Source: Entomomonas moraniae (GTDB lineage Bacteria; Pseudomonadota; Gammaproteobacteria; Pseudomonadales; Pseudomonadaceae). Taken from it: DNA of 64,000 nucleotides. A program made the translations under genes and the position numbers. The notes under the pieces are model-generated. The model saw nothing but the letters and a program-made list of their open reading frames with translations. It was not told the origin of the DNA and searched no databases. The stretch spans positions 2,505,648 to 2,569,647 of the forward strand of contig NZ_CP029822.1 of assembly GCF_003991975.1 (NCBI RefSeq). The letters are read 5' to 3'. Shown one piece after another: positions 46,301 through 54,536 of this stretch (position 1 is its first letter; the number at the start of each line of letters is the position of its first letter).

Positions 46301-46937
46301 CAAGGAGCTTCTGGACGCTTGTAAGGCATTTATCACCGAACAACGCCAACATTCTAAATCACTTAATAAGTCCATTGAAAAGCCCAATCAAGTTACAAGA
46401 GTTGAGTTAAAAGAAATTAAGCTATTACTCGACCATGCAGGTTTTACCAAGCTCAATCTACAGATCGCATGGCGTAATATTAACCATCGTGTTGTCAATG
46501 CAGGCTTGATCGGCTTCATTCGTCATATTAGCCTTGGCGAACCATTAATTTCTTTTGAAGACAGAGTCAATAAAACACTGCAAGAAGTACAAGCCATGAA
46601 CACATGGACACCTTTACAGCGTCAATGGTTAGATCGAATAGCAGAACATTTTATTGAACAAGAAATACTCGATAAAAAACAGCTGAATAACGAATTGAAA
46701 CAATCCTATAACAGCTCAATTGAAAAGTTAGATACTCTGTTAAATAATCAACTCAACTCCGTTATAAGCACATTTAAAACTCTTTGGGTTGAAAAGGTTG
46801 TAGTTACCCCTCAAGAACCAGAAATACAAGCACCTGAAGAAACCATTAAAGAACAACCAATCAGCCTGTCACCCACCACCACAAAAAAAATTAGCTTTTT
46901 TCAAAGAATCAGAAATCTTATAAAACCTAAGCTGTAA
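43341..46937 (+). CDS. Orphan HsdR-like nuclease-helicase with DUF4145 domain
   Basis: A 1198-residue protein resembling the type I restriction R subunit (EcoEI type). The first 120 residues are a DUF4145-like domain (TLIKLRQLGEAFAQDIAARC). A coiled coil spans about 150-230. A PD-(D/E)xK nuclease domain has D near 311 and IIEAKCEN near 326. SF2 motifs are Walker A ATGTGKT (about 470), DEAHSG (about 574) and LTATPVK (about 617). Motif VI is altered: QMLARASLP replaces the usual QMIGRGTRL, losing the second Arg. An EcoEI_R_C-type domain and a basic tail (FFQRIRNLIKPKL) follow. No hsdM or hsdS is near. Functions outside classical restriction are possible. Confidence 0.82.
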   Translation: MSQPVSNFEFLKEHDPIFFELARSAEQIFASDPNTTLIKLRQLGEAFAQDIAARCGIAFDDLTPQADLIHQIDRELRLDPTIRNLFHTIRVEGNKATHEFKTDHKEALNGLKLARSLAIWYHQSFGKVSGDFNSGTFITPEDPSQKLRELQNKINQLNAKKEKFEDNQQLIDLLKKEKQEYAQLAEQMDKKAQKLAQQLKTQENTLQKQRESFETHIKLLQLELTEQAKNNPQKSSQQQLVISEKVKEANKQIFLTEELVRLIIDQQLVDAGWMADSLEQTWDNGILPEEGKYKAIANYPLFYQGNAFYADYILFYELIPIAIIEAKCENINVAEKIRQAKTYAESFKVEPLMQAPWLLTNRTKPWHYHNTSYNIPFVYSSNGRPYNGQLEEKSGTWFRDIREPSNLSMALQHFHSPEGLYNKLTHDKVTAEQALQLDNFSGLFLRDYQKKAVSAIENALSNNHNNCLVAMATGTGKTFVINALIYRFLKTKRFNRILVLVDHTALGLQTEDLLIKAPQDQQTILTKLYKLETINYQLDDLEKHVQLATVQQMIKAILASDSPHPIDYFDCVIIDEAHSGYALEQEFIEGELATRNSEQYLKEYQQLLNYFDAFKVGLTATPVKRTTDFFNLPVYQYSYREAIADGYLIDYEPPIIYKTKLTEQPLCFNKGSTIQIINAITGDIEEVTLEDDLIAEANALNRSILNKHFNEVICQQLVDELNPFGQEKTLIFCASDLHADMVKNLLDNAFTNLYENSYDQLAVAKITANSYNPEELIDRFKTAQYPNIAITVDLLATAVDIPQVCNLVFLRAINSRILLEQMLARASLPCESIQKASFRIYDAFNTHNLLTNITQMESMPAPELPLTSLLQLFIDNRQPNDEQLQTILDHCIPILRRANYQAQQDTFLKAKLDSLTSSWGVAPQNLTTYLQSIGTKKAADFFKNRKNFIQDIQAINQQLDSSRYQIISDSPDQLTQRLLCYGNYSSPKELLDACKAFITEQRQHSKSLNKSIEKPNQVTRVELKEIKLLLDHAGFTKLNLQIAWRNINHRVVNAGLIGFIRHISLGEPLISFEDRVNKTLQEVQAMNTWTPLQRQWLDRIAEHFIEQEILDKKQLNNELKQSYNSSIEKLDTLLNNQLNSVISTFKTLWVEKVVVTPQEPEIQAPEETIKEQPISLSPTTTKKISFFQRIRNLIKPKL

Positions 46938-47040
46938 ACTAAACCTTCATTACGTCTACGGCCATGAATAACTTATAGTGATTACTCATCTCAAATAAAG
47001 TCAATCAATGGTATAATGCTACTACATAATAAAACCGTAA

Positions 47041-47982
<942 letters not shown>

Positions 47983-47996
47983 GAGCAAGGTAATCT

Positions 47997-48818
47997 ATGG
48001 ATCATTATGCCGTCTTTGGAAACCCTGTCGGCCACAGTAAATCTCCGATTATCCATCGCTTATTTGCCCAGCAAACGGGTCAAAAAATAAGCTATGACCC
48101 TAAGCTAGTACCAATTGGACAATTTACGGAGGTCGCCAACAATTTCTTTGAAAAGGCCCTTGGCTGTAATATCACTGTTCCTTTTAAAGAGGATGCTTTT
48201 CAATTTGCTAATGAACTAACACCTAGAGCACAATTAGCTGGGGCTGTAAATACACTGAAAAAACTCCAAGACGGCACCATTTTAGGAGATAATACTGACG
48301 GTATAGGGCTTGTTCGCGATTTAAAAAATGCTAAAGTTTTACTAAAAAATCAACGTATTCTCTTGTTAGGTGCAGGTGGAGCATCTAGAGGCGTTATTGA
48401 ACCGTTATTGAATGAACAACCGCAACAATTGATTATCACCAATCGAACACATGAAAAAGCCCAAACTCTTGTAGAACTTACTAAACACTTAGGCCCTATT
48501 ACAACTGAACGTTACGAAAATTTAAATGATCCAGTTGATTTAATTATTAACGCAACCTCTGCTAGCTTAAGCAGTGAATTACCTAATATCAGTAAGCACA
48601 CCATTAAGCCTCAACAAACAATTTGTTATGATATGATGTACAGTAGAGAGTTGACTGTTTTTTGCCAGTGGGCAAAACAACACGGTGCGGCAAAAACAAT
48701 AGATGGCCTAGGCATGCTAGTCGAGCAAGCAGCTGAATCATTCTATTTATGGCGTGGCATATTACCTAAAACAGAAGCCGTGCTTCGTTTTTTGCGCCAA
48801 CATATAACTATTAATTAG
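47997..48818 (+). CDS. aroE: Shikimate dehydrogenase
   Basis: Reduces 3-dehydroshikimate to shikimate with NADPH. The 273-residue protein has the substrate-binding VFGNPVGHSKSPIIHRLFA start, catalytic Lys and Asp in NITVPFKEDAF and GDNTDGIG, and the NADPH site LLLGAGGASRGV followed by ITNRTHEKAQTLV. The end DGLGMLVEQAAESFYLWRG is typical. A strong ribosome-binding site (TAGGAGCAAGG) precedes the ATG. A PrrF-like sRNA lies immediately downstream on the other strand, ending within five bases of the stop. Confidence 0.96.
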   Translation: MDHYAVFGNPVGHSKSPIIHRLFAQQTGQKISYDPKLVPIGQFTEVANNFFEKALGCNITVPFKEDAFQFANELTPRAQLAGAVNTLKKLQDGTILGDNTDGIGLVRDLKNAKVLLKNQRILLLGAGGASRGVIEPLLNEQPQQLIITNRTHEKAQTLVELTKHLGPITTERYENLNDPVDLIINATSASLSSELPNISKHTIKPQQTICYDMMYSRELTVFCQWAKQHGAAKTIDGLGMLVEQAAESFYLWRGILPKTEAVLRFLRQHITIN

Positions 48819-48822
48819 CAGA

Positions 48823-48945
48823 CAAAAAAATACCCAGCAAATTGCTGGGTAAAAACCGTGATTAGCCTGATGAGACGACAAACTAAATAATCTAATAAAC
48901 CACAACTAGACTCTCTAACCTGCCAGTTGGTCTTTCGATCAACTT
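48823..48945 (-). ncRNA. prrF1: PrrF-like Fur-regulated sRNA, copy 1
   Basis: Minus-strand sRNA of about 123 bases. It starts near 48945, runs through a small 5' hairpin (AGTTGATCGAAAGACCAACT), an open AT-rich middle, and the conserved segment GTCTCATCAGGCTAATCAC known from Pseudomonas PrrF RNAs, which pair with mRNAs of iron-using proteins. It ends in a terminator (ACCCAGC/GCTGGGT stem, then a T run). The promoter is TTGCAA-17-TAATAT with a Fur box in the spacer. It would be made when iron is low. It terminates just after aroE, which is on the other strand. Confidence 0.88.
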
Positions 48946-48951
48946 GACCAT

Positions 48952-48980
48952 ATATTAACGATAATGATTATCATTTGCAA
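48952..48980 (-). promoter_or_regulatory. Promoter with Fur box, PrrF copy 1
   Basis: On the minus strand TTGCAA (48975-48980) and TAATAT (48952-48957) are separated by exactly 17 bases. A Fur box lies across the spacer (48960-48978) and matches the 19-base consensus GATAATGATAATCATTATC at 16 positions. Fe-bound Fur would block RNA polymerase here. Confidence 0.85.
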
Positions 48981-49037
48981 TTATTATTTTTATATTTATT
49001 CCTATCAATATTCAAGTATTGATTAATATATTCTATA

Positions 49038-49346
49038 AGTCATCAGGTTATATCCCATGCTTAACTAACTTAGTTCTTATCTAAATTGAACACATGCTAT
49101 AACTAGAAGTACCAAAAAATTAATCTCTTGTTATTTTTGACTGGATATAAAGATTTTATTAGCTAACATTATTTAGAGAAGGATTTTTTTCAGATTTACT
49201 AAATAGCGGTTTAATAGCATATTACGATATGAAATGATCACATAAAGCTGTTAATCTGATTAGTATTACTGATTCTAATGATCTTCGTCGTAATCCAAGA
49301 TGATTACTCTAATATAATACAATTAATCAATAAGGAGGTCTATGCA
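49038..49346 (+). other. Leader of the ClbS-like gene
   Basis: This 309-base AT-rich stretch between the duplicated unit and the ClbS-like gene should contain its promoter. It ends with AAGGAGG, seven bases before the ATG at 49347. No other gene or repeat was seen. Confidence 0.5.
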
Positions 49347-49898
49347 ATGACAAGGGCAACAACTAAATCTGATTTGATAAATAATGCCAATGCAGAATTT
49401 ACTAAACTATTGGCATTAATAAGTACTATGTCTGAAGAAGAACAAAACTCAGTGCTTAACTTCGATAATAACTTTCTTGAAAAACACAAAGAAGCACATT
49501 GGGTGCGAGATAAAAATCTACGTGATGTATTAATTCATCTATATGAATGGCATAGATTATTATTGAATTGGATTACCGCCAATCAGAATGGAGAATTAAA
49601 ACCATTCATACCCAGCCCGTATAATTGGAAAACATACGGACAAATGAATGTTGATTTTTGGTTGTGTCATCAAAAAACATCGTATCAGCGGTCGAAAGAC
49701 ATGCTAAAACAAAGCCATTTTGATGTTATAACTCTCATCAATACATTCTCAGATAGTGAATTATTTACAAAAAAACATTTTTCATGGACAGGTACGTCCA
49801 CTTTAGGAAGTTATTGCGTATCAGCAACATCAAGTCATTATATTTGGGCGATAAAAAAAATAAAAATTCATAGGAAACTTTATCAAGAAACAAAGTAG
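49347..49898 (+). CDS. ClbS/DfsB family four-helix protein
   Basis: A 183-residue protein of the ClbS/DfsB family (DinB-like four-helix bundle). The pattern TTKSDLINNANAEFTKLLAL, then HWVRDKNLRDVLIHLYEWHRLLLNW, then SPYNWKTYGQMN and a final SHYIWAIKKIKIHRK fits. ClbS of colibactin producers protects DNA by hydrolysing the toxin's cyclopropane; most relatives have unknown substrates. The ATG at 49347 is supported by AAGGAGG; an ATG at 49278 lacks one. It sits alone on the plus strand between two PrrF-like sRNA copies, so it was probably inserted or trapped when that locus was duplicated. A 7-pair hairpin (49941-49961) follows. Confidence 0.8.
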   Translation: MTRATTKSDLINNANAEFTKLLALISTMSEEEQNSVLNFDNNFLEKHKEAHWVRDKNLRDVLIHLYEWHRLLLNWITANQNGELKPFIPSPYNWKTYGQMNVDFWLCHQKTSYQRSKDMLKQSHFDVITLINTFSDSELFTKKHFSWTGTSTLGSYCVSATSSHYIWAIKKIKIHRKLYQETK

Positions 49899-50129
49899 AT
49901 ACTACAATATTGTGGATATAAGTTATTAAAATTAGATTTATTTATGGTAATTACCCATAAAAATATAGATATTCATCAATAGAGCTTTTCTTATCATTTA
50001 AAACATTATTGATGCCCATTTTATATTACACAATGGTAGTCATCTTAATCAGTAAGAGTGATCACATCGTGGTGCAGCAGTGGTCGATCATTTTAACTTG
50101 AATATATTAATTCTTTATTTATTAACTAA
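49899..50129. other. Region between ClbS-like gene and PrrF copy 2
   Basis: This 231-base stretch separates the ClbS-like stop from the terminator of PrrF copy 2. It contains a weak stem TTTATGG/CCATAAA (49941-49961). No coding sequence was seen. sRNA readthrough from copy 2 would cross it in the antisense direction to the ClbS-like gene. Confidence 0.5.
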
Positions 50130-50252
50130 CAAAAAAATACCCAGCAAATTGCTGGGTAAAAACCGTGATTAGCCTGATGAGACGACAAACTAAATAATCT
50201 AATAAACCACAACTAGACTCTCTAACCTGCCAGTTGGTCTTTCGATCAACTT
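50130..50252 (-). ncRNA. prrF2: PrrF-like Fur-regulated sRNA, copy 2
   Basis: Minus-strand sRNA identical in sequence to the copy at 48823-48945 over the whole transcribed part, including the GTCTCATCAGGCTAATCAC core and the terminator (stem 50139-50157, T run on the minus strand at 50131-50137). The promoter is TTGCAA-17-TAATAT with its own Fur box. It lies directly downstream of the kinase-like gene on the same strand. Two sRNA copies resemble the PrrF1/PrrF2 pair of P. aeruginosa, but here a protein gene on the other strand lies between them. Confidence 0.88.
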
Positions 50253-50258
50253 GGCTAT

Positions 50259-50287
50259 ATATTAATGATAATGATTATCAATTGCAA
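50259..50287 (-). promoter_or_regulatory. Promoter with Fur box, PrrF copy 2
   Basis: TTGCAA (50282-50287) and TAATAT (50259-50264) on the minus strand are 17 bases apart. A Fur box (50267-50285) lies across the spacer and matches 15 of 19 consensus positions. Its sequence differs slightly from copy 1, so iron response of the two may not be identical. Confidence 0.85.
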
Positions 50288-50295
50288 TAAATATT

Positions 50296-51855
50296 TTAAT
50301 ATTTATTCCTATCAAAACTTAAGTAATGATTAATATACTCTATCAAACTGTGGATACTTTCTTCTTTATCCGTTTCTACTTTAACCGTTATAGATCTTTC
50401 ATCCCCCATGATAGGTTCACGCCACTGCATTTGATTTTTAATCAGTTCTAATGTTGCGTCAGAAGGATCATTACCTTCTTGAATACGTACATATAAGTTT
50501 TTTTCTATTACTTCTAAAGGTGCCTCACACTCGATAATTAAGAAGGGAACACCAACCTCTTCCGCCACTAGCTTCGCTTTAGTTCGCTCAGTCTGTTTCA
50601 AATAGGCCGCATCTAAAATAACACCATATCCCGCTTGTAGACAGTTTTTAGCTAATTGATATAAGCGGTTATACGTTGCAATTGTTGCCTCAGCACTATA
50701 AAGTGCCTCTACCGTAGCCCCATCGCCTAACAAACGTTTACGCTCTCTATCACTACGTAAACGAATAGCACCAAAGTGTTCAACAACTTTTGAAGAAATA
50801 TAACTTTTTCCAACCGCAGAAACCCCATTGGTTATTAGCAAATAGCGCAGAGGAAGCAATGTATAACGCTCAGCTAAATTAGCATAATTATAGTATTGTT
50901 TTAAAATGGCCTCTTTGACACCCTGATCTGTTGTTTGTCCCAGACTAAATAATGCAACTTTAGCACGTACCATAGCGCGGTATGCTTTATAGAAATTCAT
51001 GAGCAATAATGATTGATAATCGCCCGTTTCTTCTAAATAGTTATTTAATAAACGATTAGCAAAGCCGTTTAATTTTCTATCTTCTAAGTCCATAATAAGG
51101 AAAGCAATATCTGCTGTTACGTCTGTAAATCGGAAAGGTTCATTGAACTCAATACAATCAAAGATAACCACTTTACTATCTAAAATAGCTGCATTATTTA
51201 AATGAATGTCACCATGGCACTCTCTAATGAAACCGTTTGCTTTACGCTCTACTAATATGGGCTTAAGTCTTTCATAACTGCTTTGTGCCCAAGCTTCCAG
51301 CTCCTCCAGTTGCTTATAGCCCGCCTTATCCGCAGGCAACATGGCACGTATTTGCTCAAAATTTTGCTTAACGGGTGCCATTACCGTTTCTGGAGAACCT
51401 AACTCGTTACTAGCAGCCACAACAGGTGTTGTAATATGGAATTCAGCTATTTGTTTAGATAACTGATCAATATGTCCAACGGTTAACTCGCCATTAGACT
51501 GCAAGTGACTTAATAATTGACTTTGTGGAAACTGACGCATTTTTAGCATATATTCAATAGGCTCACCATCACCACTAATCTTTGGTTCTGATAACGTTCC
51601 CGTAATAGGTAACACTTCTAAATAAATATCTTTTGTTAAACGCTGATTTAATCTTAACTCTTCTTGACAAAAAAACTGACGATCTGCCAATTGTGTAAAA
51701 TTCAAAAAACCAAAGTCCATTGGCTTCTTAATTTTATAAGCATAAGCACCCGTTAAAATAACCCATGAAATATGGGTTTCAATCACTTGAAACTGCTCAA
51801 CAGAATGATCATATAAAGACGGATTTTGTAAATGTTTAATGAGCTCAGCAGTCAT
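50296..51855 (-). CDS. Bifunctional kinase-like protein (APH-like plus P-loop kinase)
   Basis: A 519-residue two-domain protein. The N-terminal half resembles aminoglycoside/choline kinases: TGAYAYKIKKPMDFGFL (Lys), ECHGDIHLNNAAIL (catalytic Asp/His) and VIFDCIEFNEPFRFTDVTADI (metal Asp). The C-terminal half is an AAA-type P-loop kinase with Walker A NGVSAVGKSYISSK and DAAYLKQTERTKAKL. Such fusions occur in Pseudomonas without a known substrate; nothing indicates drug resistance. The ATG at 51855 (protein MTAELIKHL) has AAGAG before it; an upstream ATG adds 13 atypical residues. Its last codons are also present as a remnant in the repeat at 48822-49037. Confidence 0.85.
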   Translation of the reverse strand: MTAELIKHLQNPSLYDHSVEQFQVIETHISWVILTGAYAYKIKKPMDFGFLNFTQLADRQFFCQEELRLNQRLTKDIYLEVLPITGTLSEPKISGDGEPIEYMLKMRQFPQSQLLSHLQSNGELTVGHIDQLSKQIAEFHITTPVVAASNELGSPETVMAPVKQNFEQIRAMLPADKAGYKQLEELEAWAQSSYERLKPILVERKANGFIRECHGDIHLNNAAILDSKVVIFDCIEFNEPFRFTDVTADIAFLIMDLEDRKLNGFANRLLNNYLEETGDYQSLLLMNFYKAYRAMVRAKVALFSLGQTTDQGVKEAILKQYYNYANLAERYTLLPLRYLLITNGVSAVGKSYISSKVVEHFGAIRLRSDRERKRLLGDGATVEALYSAEATIATYNRLYQLAKNCLQAGYGVILDAAYLKQTERTKAKLVAEEVGVPFLIIECEAPLEVIEKNLYVRIQEGNDPSDATLELIKNQMQWREPIMGDERSITVKVETDKEESIHSLIEYINHYLSFDRNKY

Positions 51856-51903
51856 AGTATTTCTCTTGATATTCAGTAGATATAATAAAAACAACTATAC
51901 AAT

Positions 51904-51929
51904 AAAAATGCCTTTTATAAGGCATTTTT
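51904..51929 (-). terminator. Intrinsic terminator of the META lipoprotein gene
   Basis: AAAAATGCCTT and AAGGCATTTTT form an 11-pair stem around TTAT, with T runs on both strands. It lies between the META gene end and the kinase-like gene start on the minus strand. Confidence 0.8.
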
Positions 51930-51946
51930 TATTGCATCATTAACTA

Positions 51947-52366
51947 CTATTGTTTTTTATACACAAAACTATGATTATTATCCTCTAAAGTTAGCTCATC
52001 ACCTTTTAACTTAACAATTGCACCCTCTTTAAACATAACATTTAATGCATTTTCCATTGTTGCTTCTTTTTGACGAAAACATGCCATGCGTGTAGAGGCT
52101 AAACCATCGCTTTTTAATTGACCATTATTTAAGGTAGCTTGTCCAATAAATGTATTACAAAGGATACCATGTACTTTTAATACATCACTTCCTCCTTGTT
52201 CAAACTCTATGCCCATTGAAGTACTGACATCAGTAATAGCCTCTTGATCAAAACTAACCAAATGGTATTTCCCATATAAATCAGCTGTTGTAAGATTTGT
52301 AGACTTTGTCATTTGACACCCTACGATGAATGCGGCTATCGCGATGATTAAAACGATTTTCTTCAC
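51947..52366 (-). CDS. META-domain (HslJ-like) lipoprotein
   Basis: A 139-residue lipoprotein with the lipobox IVGC at Cys17, followed by a META-type domain (LYGKYHLVSFDQEAIT, VHGILCNTFIGQATLNNGQL, STRMACFRQKEATMENAL). Two Cys in the domain (GILCN and MACFR) fit the conserved META pair that may form a disulfide. HslJ relatives are linked to stress such as novobiocin resistance in E. coli. The GTG at 52366, with GGGAGAG just before it, is clearly the start; longer ORF readings lack a signal sequence at the N-terminus. It is a single gene ended by its own terminator. Confidence 0.82.
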   Translation of the reverse strand: MKKIVLIIAIAAFIVGCQMTKSTNLTTADLYGKYHLVSFDQEAITDVSTSMGIEFEQGGSDVLKVHGILCNTFIGQATLNNGQLKSDGLASTRMACFRQKEATMENALNVMFKEGAIVKLKGDELTLEDNNHSFVYKKQ

Positions 52367-52535
52367 TTTTTCTCTCCCAATTACTAAATCTTTATAGTTT
52401 AGAGTATAGCAATCCATAAAAAAAATTATCAACCCTCTCATAGATTATGCATTTATTTTTGAAATTATCACTGTAAATTCTATCAAGAGTGCAGTACACT
52501 CTAGGGCTTTCTAGAATATTTTATGGAGTCGTGGC

Positions 52536-53753
52536 ATGGCTGATGTTCAAAAGGTCGTCCTTGCTTATTCAGGTGGCTTGGATACGTCTGTAATCCTTAA
52601 ATGGTTACAAGACACTTATCAATGTGAAGTAGTAACGTTTACTGCAGACTTAGGGCAAGGTGAAGAAGTAGAACCTGCTCGCGCCAAAGCAAAAGCATTA
52701 GGCGTAAAAGAAATCTACATTGAAGATTTACGCGAAGAGTTCGTTCGTGATTTCGTTTTCCCAATGTTTCGTGCTAATACCATCTATGAGGGTGAATACT
52801 TATTAGGTACTTCTATTGCACGCCCATTAATTGCTAAGCGTCTCATTGAAATTGCGAATGAAACCAATGCTGATGCGATCTCCCACGGTGCAACAGGTAA
52901 AGGTAATGATCAAGTTCGTTTTGAGCTCGGTGCTTACGCATTAAAACCAGGCGTAAAAGTGATTGCTCCTTGGCGCGAATGGGATCTCTTATCCCGTGAA
53001 AAGTTAATGGATTATGCTGAAAAACATAATATCCCTATTGAACGCCACGGTAAGAAAAAGTCACCTTACTCTATGGATGCTAATTTACTACACATCTCTT
53101 ATGAGGGTGGAGTATTAGAAGATACTTGGGCAGAAAATGAAGAAGATATGTGGCGCTGGACAGTATCCCCAGAGAAAGCACCTGACACGCCAACCTATAT
53201 CGAGTTAACCTATAAAAAAGGTGACATTGTAGCCATTAATGGTAAAAACATGTCTCCTGCAGAAGTTCTTACTGAACTTAATCGCGTTGGTGGTGCAAAC
53301 GGTATCGGTCGCTTAGACATTGTTGAAAACCGTTATGTCGGCATGAAGTCACGTGGCTGTTATGAAACACCCGGCGGTACTATTATGCTACAAGGCCACA
53401 GAGCTATCGAGTCAATCACGTTAGACCGTGAAGTCGCTCACTTAAAAGATAGCATCATGCCACAATACGCTAGCCTAATTTATAATGGCTACTGGTGGAG
53501 CCCTGAGCGCATCATGCTACAACAAATGATTGATGAGTCACAAAATAATGTCAACGGTGTTGTTCGCTTAAAACTCTATAAAGGCAATGTTATGGTAATC
53601 GGCCGTAAGTCTGATGACTCCTTATTTGATGCTAATATAGCAACTTTTGAAGAAGACGGCGGCGCTTATAATCAAGCAGACGCGGCAGGCTTTATCAAAC
53701 TGAATGCTCTCAGATTAAGAATAGCTGCACAAAAAGGCCGCAAACTAATTTAG
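52536..53753 (+). CDS. argG: Argininosuccinate synthase
   Basis: Joins citrulline and aspartate with ATP in arginine synthesis. The 405-residue protein starts with [18 protein letters not shown], the N-type ATP pyrophosphatase loop, and continues with [37 protein letters not shown] and [16 protein letters not shown]. The citrulline/aspartate sites look intact. It precedes gloA, as in Pseudomonas. A 9-pair terminator-type hairpin follows the stop. Confidence 0.96.
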   Translation: MADVQKVVLAYSGGLDTSVILKWLQDTYQCEVVTFTADLGQGEEVEPARAKAKALGVKEIYIEDLREEFVRDFVFPMFRANTIYEGEYLLGTSIARPLIAKRLIEIANETNADAISHGATGKGNDQVRFELGAYALKPGVKVIAPWREWDLLSREKLMDYAEKHNIPIERHGKKKSPYSMDANLLHISYEGGVLEDTWAENEEDMWRWTVSPEKAPDTPTYIELTYKKGDIVAINGKNMSPAEVLTELNRVGGANGIGRLDIVENRYVGMKSRGCYETPGGTIMLQGHRAIESITLDREVAHLKDSIMPQYASLIYNGYWWSPERIMLQQMIDESQNNVNGVVRLKLYKGNVMVIGRKSDDSLFDANIATFEEDGGAYNQADAAGFIKLNALRLRIAAQKGRKLI

Positions 53754-53770
53754 TTTGCTTTATTAGTAGC

Positions 53771-53800
53771 AAGCAGTAGTTTCTCTTTGCTACTGCTTTT
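53771..53800 (+). terminator. Intrinsic terminator of argG
   Basis: AAGCAGTAG and CTACTGCTT pair over 9 bases around a 10-base loop, followed by TT. It lies 18 bases after the argG stop and 21 before the gloA start. Confidence 0.7.
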
Positions 53801-53820
53801 AATAATAAGAGATAAAACTG

Positions 53821-54213
53821 ATGAGATTATTACACACCATGCTACGGGTTGGTGATTTAGATAAATCAATCACTTTTTATACCAACGTCCTTGGAATGAA
53901 ACTTCTTCGCCGTAAAGACTACCCCGAGGGTAAATTTACATTAGCATTCGTTGGTTATGGCGACGAGAAAGATACCAGCGTTATTGAACTAACCTATAAT
54001 TGGGATACAGACCATTATGATTTAGGCAATGGCTATGGTCATATTGCTATAGAGGTTGATGATGTTTACAAAGCTTGTGATACTATCCGAACCCATGGCG
54101 GTAAAATCACACGTGAGCCTGGCCCGATGAAACACGGTACAAGTATTCTCGCTTTTGTTGAAGATCCTGATGGCTACAAAATAGAATTACTATCGCCAGA
54201 TCGTGGGGATTAA
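53821..54213 (+). CDS. gloA: Lactoylglutathione lyase (glyoxalase I)
   Basis: Converts the methylglyoxal-glutathione hemithioacetal to S-lactoylglutathione. The 130-residue protein is the Ni/Co-type, bacterial short form. Metal ligands are His5 (LLHTMLRV), Glu in SVIELTYNW, His in [11 protein letters not shown] and Glu near the end in GYKIELL. The YNW and VEDPDGYK segments match the family. It follows argG, separated by a terminator, so it has its own promoter or some readthrough. Confidence 0.95.
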   Translation: MRLLHTMLRVGDLDKSITFYTNVLGMKLLRRKDYPEGKFTLAFVGYGDEKDTSVIELTYNWDTDHYDLGNGYGHIAIEVDDVYKACDTIRTHGGKITREPGPMKHGTSILAFVEDPDGYKIELLSPDRGD

Positions 54214-54224
54214 ATAAACAACAC

Positions 54225-54256
54225 CATAAAAACCCATCCCATCATGGGTTTTTATG
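54225..54256. terminator. Bidirectional terminator between gloA and the PA3496-like gene
   Basis: CATAAAAACCCAT and ATGGGTTTTTATG pair perfectly over 13 bases around CCCATC, with A and T tracts at both sides. It separates the convergent gloA and PA3496-like genes; the stem reaches into the stop codon of the latter. Confidence 0.85.
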
Positions 54257-54431
54257 ATATATCAAAATCAAAATCAGCAATTTGTTTATTAAGGCGACGT
54301 TCCTCTAATATATTATCAATCACACGGCGCTTTGCTAAACTGTTTTTAACGCCATCCTTTTCTGCTTCTTCTGTATCATCTAGATCATCAGAAATAAAAT
54401 CATCTTCTAAATCAATATCTTCTTTACTCAT
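54252..54431 (-). CDS. PA3496-family small protein
   Basis: A 59-residue acidic protein. The N-terminus is Asp/Glu-rich (KEDIDLEDDFISDDLDDTEE) and the C-terminus has the family core RRVIDNILEERRLNKQIADFDFDI. The ATG at 54431 has GGAG eight bases before it; an ORF extension of 12 residues lacks such a site. In Pseudomonas this small gene lies beside nth, as here, and is described as a putative envelope-integrity protein. The mechanism is unknown. No membrane segment or signal peptide is seen. Confidence 0.8.
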   Translation of the reverse strand: MSKEDIDLEDDFISDDLDDTEEAEKDGVKNSLAKRRVIDNILEERRLNKQIADFDFDIS

Positions 54432-54536
54432 TATCATCACTCCAAAAATGGGGTACTTACGGCGCACCTTATATCCTGAAATTAAAATTTGGTAAAATTA
54501 TTTTTTTTTATTGACTTAATAGAATTGATTAATAAT

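Larger units (their letters stand above)
48822..49037. repeat. Direct repeat unit, copy 1
   Basis: About 216 bases match 50129-50344 without gaps. The sRNA-transcribed part (48823-48945) is identical in both copies. The promoter segment shows about 4 differences in 29 bases, and the outer part about 9 in 64. The outer part corresponds to the 3' end of the kinase-like gene at 50296-51855, here as a non-coding remnant. This shows a segmental duplication of [gene end plus sRNA], not a transposon. Confidence 0.92.
50129..50344. repeat. Direct repeat unit, copy 2
   Basis: Partner of 48822-49037 at a constant offset of 1307 bases. This copy includes the real 3' end of the kinase-like gene (50296 onward), so it is likely the parental arrangement [gene end, then sRNA]. 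The transcribed sRNA part is identical between copies. Confidence 0.92.

Noticed and set aside
48832-48850. Hairpin just after aroE as an aroE terminator
   Set aside because: The T run is on the minus strand, and the whole unit with promoter and Fur box recurs at 50139-50157, so it is the end of an sRNA.
48822-50344. Direct repeats as ends of a transposon, integron or attachment sites
   Set aside because: No transposase or integrase, no terminal inverted repeats, and the repeats contain a promoter, an sRNA and a gene 3' end.
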